Origin: Pseudoalteromonas sp. A601
GTDB taxonomy: Bacteria > Pseudomonadota > Gammaproteobacteria > Enterobacterales > Alteromonadaceae
NCBI RefSeq assembly: GCF_002165575.1
Contig: NZ_MXQF01000004.1
Location: 1-64,000, forward strand
Direction of reading: 5' to 3'
Length of the DNA: 64,000 nt
In this document: piece after piece, positions 1 to 9,301 of the stretch
How the letters are laid out: the number at the start of each line of letters is the position of its first letter
Position numbering within the stretch: position 1 is the first letter of the stretch
The notes under the pieces: model-generated
What the model was told of the DNA's origin: nothing
Seen by the model: only the letters and a program-made list of their open reading frames with translations
Database searches by the model: none
Made by a program: the position numbers and the translations under genes

Positions 1-360
1 CGGCGGGGAATAAACCCGAAGAGATTTAAATTCATTTTTACCAAATGCTCAGCTATTGGCTTACTTTAATTATTTACTTAGCCTATTTACACTTACTCGC
101 CCATCGACAAATGGTAGAATTTCCGCTCATGATCATATAATGTCTGCGCCTTGATGAGAAATTAAACCTTACGATGTACAACTTGTCCATAGGATACAAA
201 TGGTCAGCAAGGGAACATGAATCAATGTGTAAATCACTGAAATAAAAGAGCTTAATAAAAAATAAGGCCAATATTTATTTGATTTACAGAGTGAATTACT
301 AGATATTGTAGGCGAGTTATCAATTAAAACAGGTAGTTAATTTTTCATTTAGGGCATCAC
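1..360. other. Intergenic stretch, no supported gene
   Basis: AT-rich sequence with no convincing gene. The only open frame, on the minus strand at 83-271 (62 codons), has no clear ribosome-binding site and no recognisable protein character. The last part (about 300-360) must hold the promoter of the next gene, but no good sigma-70 pair stands out. Confidence 0.5.
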
Positions 361-1449
361 ATGCCCTACTTTATTGGGATAGTGTTTATGAAACCTGAAA
401 AAGTATTATTCAATGCTTGTAAAATTATGTATGAAAAAATGATTGAAATGGATAAAGTTTATTCTGGCTTTTCCGAAAGTGATTTTGAAAGTGTTTTAGA
501 GTATGCAGATGAAGATTTTTTGAAATCTATTCGTTTCGTTTTTACAGAGGAACATCTGTTAGATTTTGATTTAGATACACATAATAAGTTTAGAGAATGT
601 AATAATTCATTATGGGGTAGCTTATTTGACTCACTTCAGCGTTATATATCTTTTATTACTTGGTTAATTCAAAGCAATAACCAAAATTTTCTTCCTAAGC
701 AGAACGATCCAAAAGAATCTGTAAGAATTGTAGTATTAAATCTTTTTGCTCGCTGCTGCCTTATTGGAAAGGAGATCTTGTGTTTACTAAGGAATGGATA
801 TCCAGATGCGGCTATATCACGTTGGAGAACATTAAATGAAGTAGCTAACACTCTTTATTTCATCATGAATAATGGTACTGACTGCGCTGTAAAATACCTA
901 GACCACTACATTATAGATGAATACAATACTCAAAAGGTCCTTAAAGACTCTAAAAGAAACAATCCAGATAAATTAAATCATATTGATTTTGATGAAGAAG
1001 TGTTTAACGAACTTCAGACACGTAAGTCAGAGTTAGTTAGTAAATATGGCTCTAAGTTTGCCTCAGACTATGGTTGGATTGATGGTTTTGTGCCAGATAC
1101 AGGTAGGTATGGGGTTAGGACAATAGAAAAGCATGCTGGAATGGAGCATATCTCTCCATTTTCAAAGCTTGCTAATCATTCTGTACATTCTAGTTCTCTA
1201 AGTATGACTGCTAGTCTTTCATCAGATGAAAAAAATATTATGCAAATTGGAAGTAGCAATAATGGTTTATTACTTCCTATTGACTGCACAATTTGTACTT
1301 TGCACTCTGTAACGACCAAAGTGTTGAAATACTATTCAAGTATTAATTCTGAACTTCAAAAAACGAATCAGCTTTCAATTATAATCTTAGAATATCAATT
1401 TCATGAAATAAGAAGGGCTTTGAGCGAAAAACATAAAAGTATAAAATAA
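361..1449 (+). CDS. DUF5677 family protein
   Basis: A 362-residue protein of unknown biochemical role that I place in the DUF5677 family. The family-like core is the helical stretch around residues 145-170, where a Gly-Tyr-Pro-Asp-Ala-Ala segment is followed by Arg-Trp-Arg and Glu, and a later region around 255-290 with conserved-looking His residues. No signal peptide or membrane segment is visible, so it should be cytoplasmic. Two starts are possible: ATG at 361 (AGGG just upstream) and ATG at 388 (GGGA upstream); the second would remove nine residues. It stands alone, is richer in A and T than its neighbours, and has the look of an accessory or defence-associated gene, but nothing nearby supports a definite role. 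Confidence 0.7.
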   Translation: MPYFIGIVFMKPEKVLFNACKIMYEKMIEMDKVYSGFSESDFESVLEYADEDFLKSIRFVFTEEHLLDFDLDTHNKFRECNNSLWGSLFDSLQRYISFITWLIQSNNQNFLPKQNDPKESVRIVVLNLFARCCLIGKEILCLLRNGYPDAAISRWRTLNEVANTLYFIMNNGTDCAVKYLDHYIIDEYNTQKVLKDSKRNNPDKLNHIDFDEEVFNELQTRKSELVSKYGSKFASDYGWIDGFVPDTGRYGVRTIEKHAGMEHISPFSKLANHSVHSSSLSMTASLSSDEKNIMQIGSSNNGLLLPIDCTICTLHSVTTKVLKYYSSINSELQKTNQLSIIILEYQFHEIRRALSEKHKSIK

Positions 1450-1615
1450 AATATGTGACTAAATTTTACATTAGAGTATGTTTGTCATCCATTAAGATTA
1501 GTTAACCTTCTAATAAGATGGAGCTTTTTGTCCTTCTCTTAATTACTACGTACAGTGATTTATGGAATGTAGACAAAATTATCGATGTCAATTATTGTTA
1601 AGGCAAGTAGAGACA

Positions 1616-2662
1616 TCAACTAATTATTTTCAAACCCATTTTTTGGTTTGATATATTTTGATCAAACGCCTCTGCCAATTTTTCAGTTTCGCTGAATACT
1701 GTGCGCCAATATTTAATTCGGGTGTCGGCATCGAGATCTGTAAAGTCGGTTCTGTCTGGGATTTTCCCGTAAGGTAAGCCCGCGATAAATTCTTGTGATG
1801 GTGAAATCATTACCACGTTGTCGTAATTTTCAGGGGCAACGTTGCGCTTTAAACTTTTATCAAACCACCCTGCTTTTGGCGTTGAGTTAAAATGTGGATA
1901 TAAAATTAAGCCTGGGTTATTAATTTTTAAGTCAAAATGGTAGTCAATAATTCCGCCGTCGCGGTACATACCCGGTGGAGATCCGGCAATATTTTTTATG
2001 CCTTGCATTACAAGGGGGATTGACCCCGATGCTAATAATGCATCTTTTAAATTATCAGTGGTTAAATCTAATTGTGTGGTTTTAAATTTATAACTGTCTT
2101 CAAGGGTGAAATCACTGTTTGGCGCTTGGTATATAAAGCGTTCATATTGCTTTGTTAAAAACCGGCGATGTACGCGATTACTCAAATAGCTTTTGGTTAA
2201 ACCCAATAACTGCAGTGCCTTTTTCTCACTTGCTACCAAACCGTTTGATTTTGCTACAATAAAATGTGATTTAAACACAGGGTTATTAATTATTTCAGCA
2301 ACGCCGTTATCACCAAAAACCTCTTCAAGTAAGGCTCGCGCTTTTTGTGTGATTTCTTCAGGTGTTGGTTTAGTGGTCGCGTAACGAGTTTCACTGTATG
2401 ATTTTGCTAACCGTGTTATTGCAGCTACTGGGTCGTTTTGCGAAAAACACGCTGCACGAAATGCTCCCGCAGATGAACCTATTAAGTTTAATTGCTGCGT
2501 TCTACCTTTAAAAAATTCGCCAAAAAGGTATTTATCTAAACCAAACAAGGTGAACCATTTTGGCCCACCACTTGCGCCTAAAAATGATGTAAAAAGCTCA
2601 GGCTTTAAGCCTTGCTCGTTTATTATTTTTGCTGCCGTTTTACCAGCGTGTATTTCAATCAT
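1616..2662 (-). CDS. Patatin-like phospholipase family protein
   Basis: A 348-residue patatin-fold hydrolase, expected to cleave acyl esters of lipids with a Ser-Asp dyad. The nucleophile elbow Gly-Ser-Ser-Ala-Gly lies at residues 62-66 (Ser64), and the Asp partner is in the Arg-Asp-Gly-Gly motif at about 234-237 (Asp235). The glycine-rich oxyanion loop is near residues 29-33. No signal peptide is seen, so it is probably cytoplasmic or loosely membrane-associated. It runs in the same direction as the symporter gene downstream but is separated from it by a gap of the opposite order: the symporter ends at 2728 and this gene starts at 2662, so they may share a transcript. The substrate cannot be told from sequence. 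Confidence 0.85.
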   Translation of the reverse strand: MIEIHAGKTAAKIINEQGLKPELFTSFLGASGGPKWFTLFGLDKYLFGEFFKGRTQQLNLIGSSAGAFRAACFSQNDPVAAITRLAKSYSETRYATTKPTPEEITQKARALLEEVFGDNGVAEIINNPVFKSHFIVAKSNGLVASEKKALQLLGLTKSYLSNRVHRRFLTKQYERFIYQAPNSDFTLEDSYKFKTTQLDLTTDNLKDALLASGSIPLVMQGIKNIAGSPPGMYRDGGIIDYHFDLKINNPGLILYPHFNSTPKAGWFDKSLKRNVAPENYDNVVMISPSQEFIAGLPYGKIPDRTDFTDLDADTRIKYWRTVFSETEKLAEAFDQNISNQKMGLKIIS

Positions 2663-2727
2663 CGAATATCTTAATCTACTTAACGCTCAAAATGCATAAA
2701 TATGCAATCTGAGCATTTTAAAATGAG

Positions 2728-4134
2728 TTAATGCCAAATACCTTTTTCTGTTTTACCCTGAACATTAACCTTGTTTGCATTAAATTCGGGCTCTGCGTTT
2801 TGTGCTCTTTGTTTATTATAATCCGCAGTCACAGCGAGTATTGTTGGCGTTAAGATGATGATAGCAATAACATTAACCACCGTCATCAACCCTAACGCAA
2901 TATCGGCTAAATCCCACACTTCTTTTAACGTGGCCGATGCGCCCCACATCATCATTGATAAGTATAAAAACGTATAAATACCTCGTCCAATTTTATTATC
3001 GAGCTTAAATAAATGCAGGTTACTTTCAGCGTATGCATAGTTAGCAACCACTGAGGTGAAAGCAAATAAGGTAATGGCAGCTGCCACAAAGTATACTCCC
3101 CCCTGTGCTAAGTGCGCGGTCATGGCTTCTTGGGTTAATCGAATTCCTTCCATCTCACCACTAATATCAACATCAGCCAATAATATGATCACTGCGGTAC
3201 AACTACACAGTACGATGGTGTCAAAAAACACCCCCAACATTTGAATGTAGCCCTGAGTAACGGGATGGTTTGGGATTGGAGTCGCGCAAGCAGAAGCGTG
3301 AGGCACACTCCCCGCACCGGCTTCGTTTGAATACAGCCCGCGTTGAATACCGTTTTTAATTGCTGCGCCCATTGCGCCGGCACCTGCTTCTTGTAGGCCA
3401 AATGCTGATAATAATATATCTTCTATCATGGCAGGTACTTGGCTAAAGTTTATAATGGTTATGATCACCGCAGCTAATACAAATACTATGCCCATGATTG
3501 GCACAACGCGCTCTGCAAAACGGGCGATTGCTTTAAAGCCGCCGAGTATAATTGACCCCGCGAGAATGGTAATAACAATACCGGAATAAAAGGTTGGAAT
3601 TTCAAACGCGTAATTAAGTGCATCGGTTATGGTATTTGTTTGCATTGCACTGAAGGTAAAACCGTAACCTAAAAATAAACACAGAGCGAATGCTATGGCA
3701 AGAGTTTTACTGCCTATACCTTGTTGAATATAGTAAGCAGGCCCACCTCTAAATTCGCCGTTACTATCACGCACTTTGTACACTTGACCCAGTACGCTTT
3801 CGGCAAACCCCGTGGCCATCCCTAAAATGGCAATCATCCACATCCAAAATATCGCGCTACTGCCACCAAGAGATATGGCAACGGCCACACCGGCTAAATT
3901 CCCTGTACCTACTCGCGCACTTAAGCCAGTACACAATGCTTGAAATGAACTAATATCGTTTTTATCGCATTTGCTACTGGTGCGTAATAACGAAAACATG
4001 TGTTTAAATTTTACGATTTGAATAAGCTTTAAACGCACTGAAAACCAGATACCCGTAAACAATAAAATGTAAATTAGTATTTGTCCTTCGCCCCACAGTA
4101 AGTTGTTAACTGTGCCTACAATCAAATCAAACAT
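2728..4134 (-). CDS. Alanine/glycine:cation symporter (AGCS family)
   Basis: A 468-residue inner-membrane transporter of the AGCS family, which couples uptake of alanine or glycine to sodium or proton entry. About ten hydrophobic segments run along the protein. Family hallmarks are the Gly-Leu-Ser-Ala-Arg-Val-Gly-Thr-Gly-Asn-Leu-Ala-Gly stretch near residues 68-81, the Gly-Gly-Pro-Ala-Tyr-Tyr-Ile motif near 129-135, and Asn-Glu-Ala-Gly-Ala-Gly-Ser near 270. Length is normal for the family. The short gap to the next gene (2663-2727) contains an imperfect hairpin around GCTCA/TGAGC that could act as a weak terminator or pause site. Upstream (4135-4423) no gene is seen. Confidence 0.93.
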   Translation of the reverse strand: MFDLIVGTVNNLLWGEGQILIYILLFTGIWFSVRLKLIQIVKFKHMFSLLRTSSKCDKNDISSFQALCTGLSARVGTGNLAGVAVAISLGGSSAIFWMWMIAILGMATGFAESVLGQVYKVRDSNGEFRGGPAYYIQQGIGSKTLAIAFALCLFLGYGFTFSAMQTNTITDALNYAFEIPTFYSGIVITILAGSIILGGFKAIARFAERVVPIMGIVFVLAAVIITIINFSQVPAMIEDILLSAFGLQEAGAGAMGAAIKNGIQRGLYSNEAGAGSVPHASACATPIPNHPVTQGYIQMLGVFFDTIVLCSCTAVIILLADVDISGEMEGIRLTQEAMTAHLAQGGVYFVAAAITLFAFTSVVANYAYAESNLHLFKLDNKIGRGIYTFLYLSMMMWGASATLKEVWDLADIALGLMTVVNVIAIIILTPTILAVTADYNKQRAQNAEPEFNANKVNVQGKTEKGIWH

Positions 4135-4348
4135 GCTTTCCCTTTATAGTTTTTATAAAACAACGACAGAATATAAATTCTTTATTTTAGAATATTTAAC
4201 TACCGTCACTTTATCTTTATCGTATAAATTAGCAAGTATTAGTTACATTACACCTAGCTAGACCCTCATAGATTTAAGTAATTACTCGGTATTGCCCTTT
4301 TAAGTTTAGGGTCCGGTCAGTGGCGCATTGAATTTTGCCAAGTGCATT

Positions 4349-4376
4349 AAAAAGCGAGCCAACTTCGACTCGCTTT
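4349..4376 (-). terminator. Rho-independent terminator of the FtsK-like operon
   Basis: An 8-bp stem (AAAGCGAG at 4351-4358, CTCGCTTT at 4369-4376) with a 10-base loop. On the minus strand it is followed by a T tract (A run at 4349-4353 on the plus strand). It sits about 50 bp after the last gene of the operon at 4424. Confidence 0.85.
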
Positions 4377-4423
4377 GATTTTAATAAATTGAAATAACTA
4401 AAAAATGCTGATATCAGCTTAAG

Positions 4424-4870
4424 CTATATTGGCTTAACATGAGAATTAGCCGCTTGTTTTTTTGCCGTAACTGATTTTTGCTGCTCTTCAACTTGCTTAG
4501 CCATATTTTCACTGGTCCTTAGTGTGCGATCTCGCTCTTGTGATTGGTTACTCAAAAGAGACATCATATCGGTAAACTGCTCATGATGATGTGCTGCTTG
4601 ATTTAAAAGCTTTTGTAGCTGCTCAAAGTGTTCAGCACAACGCTCTTTTACGTTAGTTACTTTTATATTTTGCTCTAACAACTCATCGTACGTACTGATC
4701 AAGGGTGTCATCTCTCGCGTATTTACACCTCGACCAGCAGCATCATTCCATTGTGTACGTAAGTGCTCCCAATACTCACTGTAATCAGACTTTGAGAACG
4801 TCGTGTTTTCAAACTCTTCATTTAATGTGTTCAGTTTCATACGATAGAAACTCGGTTCAAATGATGACAT
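4424..4870 (-). CDS. Helical protein with a W-x-D-x-x-G motif, last gene of FtsK-like operon
   Basis: A 148-residue protein I do not recognise. It is predicted almost entirely helical and hydrophilic, with no signal peptide or membrane segment. Residues 40-46 hold Trp-Asn-Asp-Ala-Ala-Gly-Arg, a W-x-D-x-x-G turn between two helices that recalls the central turn of WXG100-like secreted substrates, although the protein is longer than typical members (about 100 residues). The C-terminal half is rich in Gln, Glu and Lys and may form a coiled coil. A GGGA ribosome-binding site precedes the ATG. It follows the 342-residue gene by three bases and ends the operon, with a terminator downstream. A role as substrate or partner of the FtsK-like ATPase is inferred only from context. 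Confidence 0.7.
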   Translation of the reverse strand: MSSFEPSFYRMKLNTLNEEFENTTFSKSDYSEYWEHLRTQWNDAAGRGVNTREMTPLISTYDELLEQNIKVTNVKERCAEHFEQLQKLLNQAAHHHEQFTDMMSLLSNQSQERDRTLRTSENMAKQVEEQQKSVTAKKQAANSHVKPI

Positions 4871-4873
4871 TAT

Positions 4874-5902
4874 TTATCCCGCCATTGTAAGAGGTTGATC
4901 GTATGAAAGTAATAAAGAGATTTTATCCTGTAAGGTGTATTTTAAACTAAACGCCTGATCCTGTAGTGACTCTTGCTGGCCTTCTAAGCTTTTTAGGTAT
5001 AAAAAAGCATCGTTGGTGTCTGCAGATAATGTTCCTATCCGCGATGTTTGTTGCTCACAGGTTTCTTTAAAAGCGGTGAGTAAAAGGTTAATTTTTTCTA
5101 GCGTTTCTAAGCATTCCTTAGAATAAGATTGGCTATATTGAGATTCACGTTTAGTGTGAGTTGCAACTTCCCGCGCTTGCTCTGCTAAGTGTGTTGCGTT
5201 TTGCGCATCTTTTATAGCGTAGCGAGAACCATTTAATTGAGTTGTTGCTCTAGTCACTTCTATTCTAGCCGCGCTTTCTGCACTCAGTGCAGAATTAACT
5301 TCTCCATTTCGTTGACTAACGCTTGACTGAGCACGACTAACTCGAGCTTCTTCTTGATAAGTACTTACTGGCTCATAGTCATAAAGATCATTACCATTTC
5401 TATCTCTACCACGGTATATTTTTCGTGGTGGTAAACTCCTGACATGATTCAATGCACTTTGTGCTCTCGCTAATTCAGCTTTAGCACTTGCTAATTTACT
5501 CTCTGCTTCAACTCTTTGTGCTGTACATCGATGTAAATGTGTATTGGCAGAACTCAACCACACATCAGCCTTGAGTTCTTGTTTATTCCAAAAGGCTTGT
5601 AAATCTCGTGACTCTTCTAAGCTTTGCTCACTATGATTTAATGTATTAGTTGCAACCTCAACTTGATGTTCTACTCGAGTATTTCGCATCTGTGCATGTT
5701 CAAGGGCTGCTTCGTAGCTCATCACTAGCGTTTCATATAATTCATGCACAGAAAAGACATCTGCCTTAGCAAGCTCTAAAAAGTTTTGTGTTATTGCATG
5801 TAGCTGCTGCGTTTCAAAAACCAATGAACTTGCTAACTCCATTTGATAATCAGTTTGATAATCTAACTCTTCTAACTGAGAAACTAACCATCTAGGTTGC
5901 AT
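4874..5902 (-). CDS. Large coiled-coil protein of FtsK-like operon
   Basis: A 342-residue protein of unknown function. It is dominated by long Gln, Glu, Ala and Ser-rich helices with heptad character (about 60-155 and 185-320), interrupted near 158-180 by a basic and Tyr-rich loop (Pro-Pro-Arg-Lys-Ile-Tyr-Arg-Gly-Arg-Asp). There is no signal peptide or membrane span. The ATG overlaps the end of the preceding 89-residue gene by 11 bases and has a strong AAGGAAG site inside that gene, so translation is probably coupled. Its size, helicity and position suggest a structural or scaffold component, or a long helical substrate, of the same complex as the ATPase. No catalytic motif is visible. Confidence 0.7.
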   Translation of the reverse strand: MQPRWLVSQLEELDYQTDYQMELASSLVFETQQLHAITQNFLELAKADVFSVHELYETLVMSYEAALEHAQMRNTRVEHQVEVATNTLNHSEQSLEESRDLQAFWNKQELKADVWLSSANTHLHRCTAQRVEAESKLASAKAELARAQSALNHVRSLPPRKIYRGRDRNGNDLYDYEPVSTYQEEARVSRAQSSVSQRNGEVNSALSAESAARIEVTRATTQLNGSRYAIKDAQNATHLAEQAREVATHTKRESQYSQSYSKECLETLEKINLLLTAFKETCEQQTSRIGTLSADTNDAFLYLKSLEGQQESLQDQAFSLKYTLQDKISLLLSYDQPLTMAG

Positions 5903-6161
5903 CGCTCACTTCCTTATCTGACGGCGAAGGGGTTTTGCATATATCCTGCCACTGCTCTAATGCCTCTATCAACCGTTCTGTCTGCGCAAATACAATATTA
6001 AGTTCAGACTCAACATCCTCTGCGCCCAAACCGAGATAATGCTCTCGTAAAGCAAACCAGCGGGCACGTAATGATTCCAAAGCTGACTCTATACCATTTT
6101 GAGCTCGCTCAGTAGAGCCTAGCAGCGTTTGTAATGACTCATTTATTTCAGCATTAGCCAT
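5892..6161 (-). CDS. Small helical protein of 89 residues, WXG100-like candidate
   Basis: An 89-residue acidic, all-helical protein. Its size and layout (helix, short turn around Gly-Leu-Gly-Ala near residues 44-47 with Trp36 just before it, second helix ending in Glu-Gln-Trp-Gln) resemble the helical hairpin of WXG100/ESAT-6-like proteins, but the exact W-x-G motif is absent, so this is only a structural analogy. A good AAGGA site lies upstream of the ATG. It overlaps the preceding 89-residue gene by 8 bases and the following coiled-coil gene by 11. Such pairs of small helical genes next to an FtsK/SpoIIIE ATPase are typical of type VII secretion loci in Gram-positives, which is why I flag it. 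Confidence 0.65.
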   Translation of the reverse strand: MANAEINESLQTLLGSTERAQNGIESALESLRARWFALREHYLGLGAEDVESELNIVFAQTERLIEALEQWQDICKTPSPSDKEVSDAT

Positions 6162-6423
6162 GTAGAAATGTCCTTATTAATGCTAACTTTTGAATTAACT
6201 GTGTCGATAAATCATTACAACGCGTATTAGCGAGTGCATTCGATAAATCTTCAATTTCAGATAGTTTTTTTTCAAACTCCATTTGCATATCATTAGGAAG
6301 CTTTATCATTTCTTGTTGTGCTTCTGAACTGAGTAAGCCAACTTGCTTCCTAATTTGGCCGCTAAATGCCTCTATTTCAGCTACTAATAACGGGATTTGT
6401 TCTTCAACATTATCTAATGACAT
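6154..6423 (-). CDS. Second small helical protein of 89 residues in FtsK-like operon
   Basis: An 89-residue, all-helical, acidic protein with two helices separated near residues 42-47 by a Leu-Pro-Asn-Asp turn. No tryptophan is present, so it lacks the WXG hallmark, but it has the same length as the next gene and the two could form a heterodimer. It begins three bases after the stop of the ATPase gene and overlaps the next gene by 8 bases. The ribosome-binding site is weak (GGGCTTA), suggesting coupling to the ATPase. Function unknown; partnership with its neighbour is inferred from gene order and equal size. Confidence 0.62.
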   Translation of the reverse strand: MSLDNVEEQIPLLVAEIEAFSGQIRKQVGLLSSEAQQEMIKLPNDMQMEFEKKLSEIEDLSNALANTRCNDLSTQLIQKLALIRTFLHG

Positions 6424-6426
6424 ACA

Positions 6427-9291
6427 CTAAGCCCATTTAGCATATAGATTTGATAAATGCTCAAAGTTCTCATGCAATATCACATCTTGTGAGTAGCAGT
6501 AAGGCTTAAATTTTGTTGGCCTATTTTGCATTTGATCTATATGTAATGCATATATAGGTTTTTTACCATCAGCTTGTAGTTTCGCTGCATCACGGGTTTT
6601 CAAAAATCTAAAGCTATCTTCTTCAGACATTTGTAAAGCAACTTTATGGCGAAAGCTCTCAATATCATTGCGATCAAATGCTTTAGTTACAGAGCGCACG
6701 TTATCAAAGCTCAATACCAAATGAATACCATACTCCGAACCTTGTTCTAGTAACGTGGCTAAATTAACCCCACCATCGTCATTGTAGGCTTTCATACCAA
6801 ATGAGTTATCTTTTTTAACAAGCTCTTTTACACGCTGAGCTTCATTAACAATTAGGAATATAGAAGGCTCTAATAGCATTTCTTCCTCATCCATATGCTG
6901 GCGTTTTTCAAACTCTGCCATAACACTGGTTAAATGCGTGCTAAAATCTTTAAAGCTTTCACTAAATGACGCGTGATTATTTAATACACTGTCGTTCGCT
7001 GCAGACAATACGCCACACCATTGTGAGCCTTTAATACTGCGGTCAAGTATATGCACCTGGTATTGTGAGCTTTGTGCGTTAATAGGCAATTGTGCCACCA
7101 TATAACTCAACATACCTAAACGGGCTTCGTTACTGTCACCCACTAGTAGCATATGTTCATGCGCACGCCTGCGTAATATTACTTTTGCTTGGCCATGTAT
7201 ATTCATTTCTTTACCAAGCCATAATACAGATGGGCGTTCTATTGGGTACCATTCGTTGTCATTGAGGCCACCAAAATGATCTGGTTTATTGGCGTATGAT
7301 ATCCATTCGTCTTCATTCAAGCGTTGCGGTGAAGTAAAGAGTGTCTGTAATTGGGTATTATCTTTTATTTCTGGTTGTTCTGAACCATCCAGTAAAATTG
7401 TGTTATTTGTTCCTTGCCACTTATTTGATAACTGCTCTAACATTTGCTGTCTTTGCTGCTCATCAATATAAGCAACTCGTCCGGTATCACAAGGAAGTTC
7501 ATTCGCACCACCATTGTGGCTAACAACAACCTGACCTGTTTCGGTACAACCTCTAATTAATTGCTTTCCTTTAGAGCCAAACTCTTGTAACGATGTCACT
7601 TCTTCACCGCTCATTTTCATCGCAACGCGTAAATTAATATTACTAAACGTAGCTTGTGGTTGTGACATGCCAGGAACAGAGAATTTTTGAGAGCCTACAA
7701 ACATATGAATACCAGCGCTTCGGCTTTGTGAAGCAATGCTGATCATCAGTTGTGATCCTAATCCCGTTTTATCATCTTCAAATATCGTTTGATACTCATC
7801 AATAATAAGCATTAAGCGAGGTAATTTGCCATTTGGCGATCCTGCTTTTCTATAACTTATAAAATCAGACAGGCCTAGATTTTTGAACATTTCATTACGA
7901 CGGTTCATTTCGTCAAGTAGCTCTTGTAAAACGCTGCGCGCAAGTTGCGGGCTGGTACTTAAAGAGACAACGCGTGCATGAGGCAACTTAGGGTAGCTTT
8001 GAAACTCAACGCCTTGCTTTCCATCAATTAAATAAAACTGTAAATCTTCGGGGCTGTAACGGCTAGCCAATGAAAGTATAAAAGCATGATAAAGATTAGA
8101 CTTACCGGCACCCGTCATCGCCGCTAACATTCCATGTGAAGATGGCTGCTTATTTCGCTCACCAAACCATAATTCAATATCATTTTTGCGACTGCCAGAC
8201 CCACCAATGGGTGCAGAAATAACTTCCATTGAATCTTCTTGCCACCAAAGCTCAGGGTTCATTTCAATTACATCTGAAAAACCTAATTTAGTCTCTTTTG
8301 GCTTGGCACGGCTTAGGCCATCTAAAATCGCGTTTATTGTATCTGTGCTTCTAACGGAGTCTCTGTAGCCTTTACCTAAATTCCAAGGAAGCTGATTTTC
8401 ATTTTTATAGATATGTTTTAAATCAGGAAATAGCACCGATAGCTCTGCGCCATTAGGTAATGCTTTATCACTGTCTAAATCAAGGACAACCATTTTACCC
8501 GCTTTTGGACCTGTACTGGCTATCTTAGCTAATAACTCTATTGAACGACGGTCATATGCTTGCGGAAAGTCCTTTGCAACAATTAGTTCAAATTTTGCGT
8601 TACCAAGAATTTCTTCATCTACATCAATCAAGCGTTCAGTATTATTATCTAAAAAGCTGTTTTGAATACGCACTATATCTGTCAATATTTCTTCGAGCAC
8701 CCGAGAAACGTCGTTATCAACCATGCGTTTAAACGGTAAACGTTTAGTGTATGGGAAACTTTGCCCCATTTTAATTGGATCAATGAGAGTAAACTGAGAT
8801 GAATATGGCAGCATTGCTGCGAGTCGAAACACAAGCGTGTTAATGATTGTTATTGAATCATCACCCTGTGCGAATGAGTAACAATTATCAGATGAGTAAA
8901 AAGGGATTTCTTTTGGTACTTGAATAACTTGCTTTCCTGATTCCCCAAAACTATAGGTGATCTCTTCAAGTCCCACGACCAGATTTTTTGGTAAGTAGTT
9001 ATGAGCAAAGTCATATTCTTCCCAATTTACGCTATCAAGTTGTGCTCTTAATGGCTCAGGCAGTCGTGCGCATATATTTCGCAAGTCAGCCGCAGCCTTT
9101 GCGGCATTCTTTTTACTTGCTTCATATTCGGCATCCATATTATTTATTGCATTAGGGAATACTTTCCCTTTCAACGTAGCAACTGTATTTTGTATCGGTT
9201 TTATTGTGGCAAGTGCACTTTCTTTTACTTGTTCACGTGTCGTTTTGCGCGCATCATTCGAGCTTATTAGTTCAACATCATCATTATACAT
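6427..9291 (-). CDS. FtsK/SpoIIIE-type (EccC-like) multi-domain ATPase
   Basis: A large P-loop ATPase of the FtsK/HerA class with three RecA-like regions, the arrangement seen in EccC/EssC motors of type VII secretion. I number from an upstream GTG/ATG frame of 969 codons; the better start is ATG at 9291 (residue 16), which has AAGG 8 bases upstream and follows the previous stop, giving 954 residues. Region 1 (about 110-340) lacks a P-loop. Region 2 (about 375-640) has Walker A Thr-Gly-Ala-Gly-Lys-Ser at 408-413 and Walker B with Asp513-Glu514. Region 3 (about 700-950) is degenerate: Leu-Val-Gly-Asp-Ser-Asn-Glu at 731-737 and Val-Asn-Glu at 830-832. Unlike EccC and chromosomal FtsK, no N-terminal membrane segment is seen; a Lys-rich helical N-terminus precedes the ATPase regions. 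The tail-anchored neighbour may supply the membrane link. Confidence 0.88.
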   Translation of the reverse strand: MYNDDVELISSNDARKTTREQVKESALATIKPIQNTVATLKGKVFPNAINNMDAEYEASKKNAAKAAADLRNICARLPEPLRAQLDSVNWEEYDFAHNYLPKNLVVGLEEITYSFGESGKQVIQVPKEIPFYSSDNCYSFAQGDDSITIINTLVFRLAAMLPYSSQFTLIDPIKMGQSFPYTKRLPFKRMVDNDVSRVLEEILTDIVRIQNSFLDNNTERLIDVDEEILGNAKFELIVAKDFPQAYDRRSIELLAKIASTGPKAGKMVVLDLDSDKALPNGAELSVLFPDLKHIYKNENQLPWNLGKGYRDSVRSTDTINAILDGLSRAKPKETKLGFSDVIEMNPELWWQEDSMEVISAPIGGSGSRKNDIELWFGERNKQPSSHGMLAAMTGAGKSNLYHAFILSLASRYSPEDLQFYLIDGKQGVEFQSYPKLPHARVVSLSTSPQLARSVLQELLDEMNRRNEMFKNLGLSDFISYRKAGSPNGKLPRLMLIIDEYQTIFEDDKTGLGSQLMISIASQSRSAGIHMFVGSQKFSVPGMSQPQATFSNINLRVAMKMSGEEVTSLQEFGSKGKQLIRGCTETGQVVVSHNGGANELPCDTGRVAYIDEQQRQQMLEQLSNKWQGTNNTILLDGSEQPEIKDNTQLQTLFTSPQRLNEDEWISYANKPDHFGGLNDNEWYPIERPSVLWLGKEMNIHGQAKVILRRRAHEHMLLVGDSNEARLGMLSYMVAQLPINAQSSQYQVHILDRSIKGSQWCGVLSAANDSVLNNHASFSESFKDFSTHLTSVMAEFEKRQHMDEEEMLLEPSIFLIVNEAQRVKELVKKDNSFGMKAYNDDGGVNLATLLEQGSEYGIHLVLSFDNVRSVTKAFDRNDIESFRHKVALQMSEEDSFRFLKTRDAAKLQADGKKPIYALHIDQMQNRPTKFKPYCYSQDVILHENFEHLSNLYAKWA

Positions 9292-9301
9292 TTCAGTAGC
9301 C

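Noticed and set aside
83..271. Minus-strand open frame of 62 codons at the left edge
   Set aside because: No ribosome site, odd composition and no protein character; probably chance.
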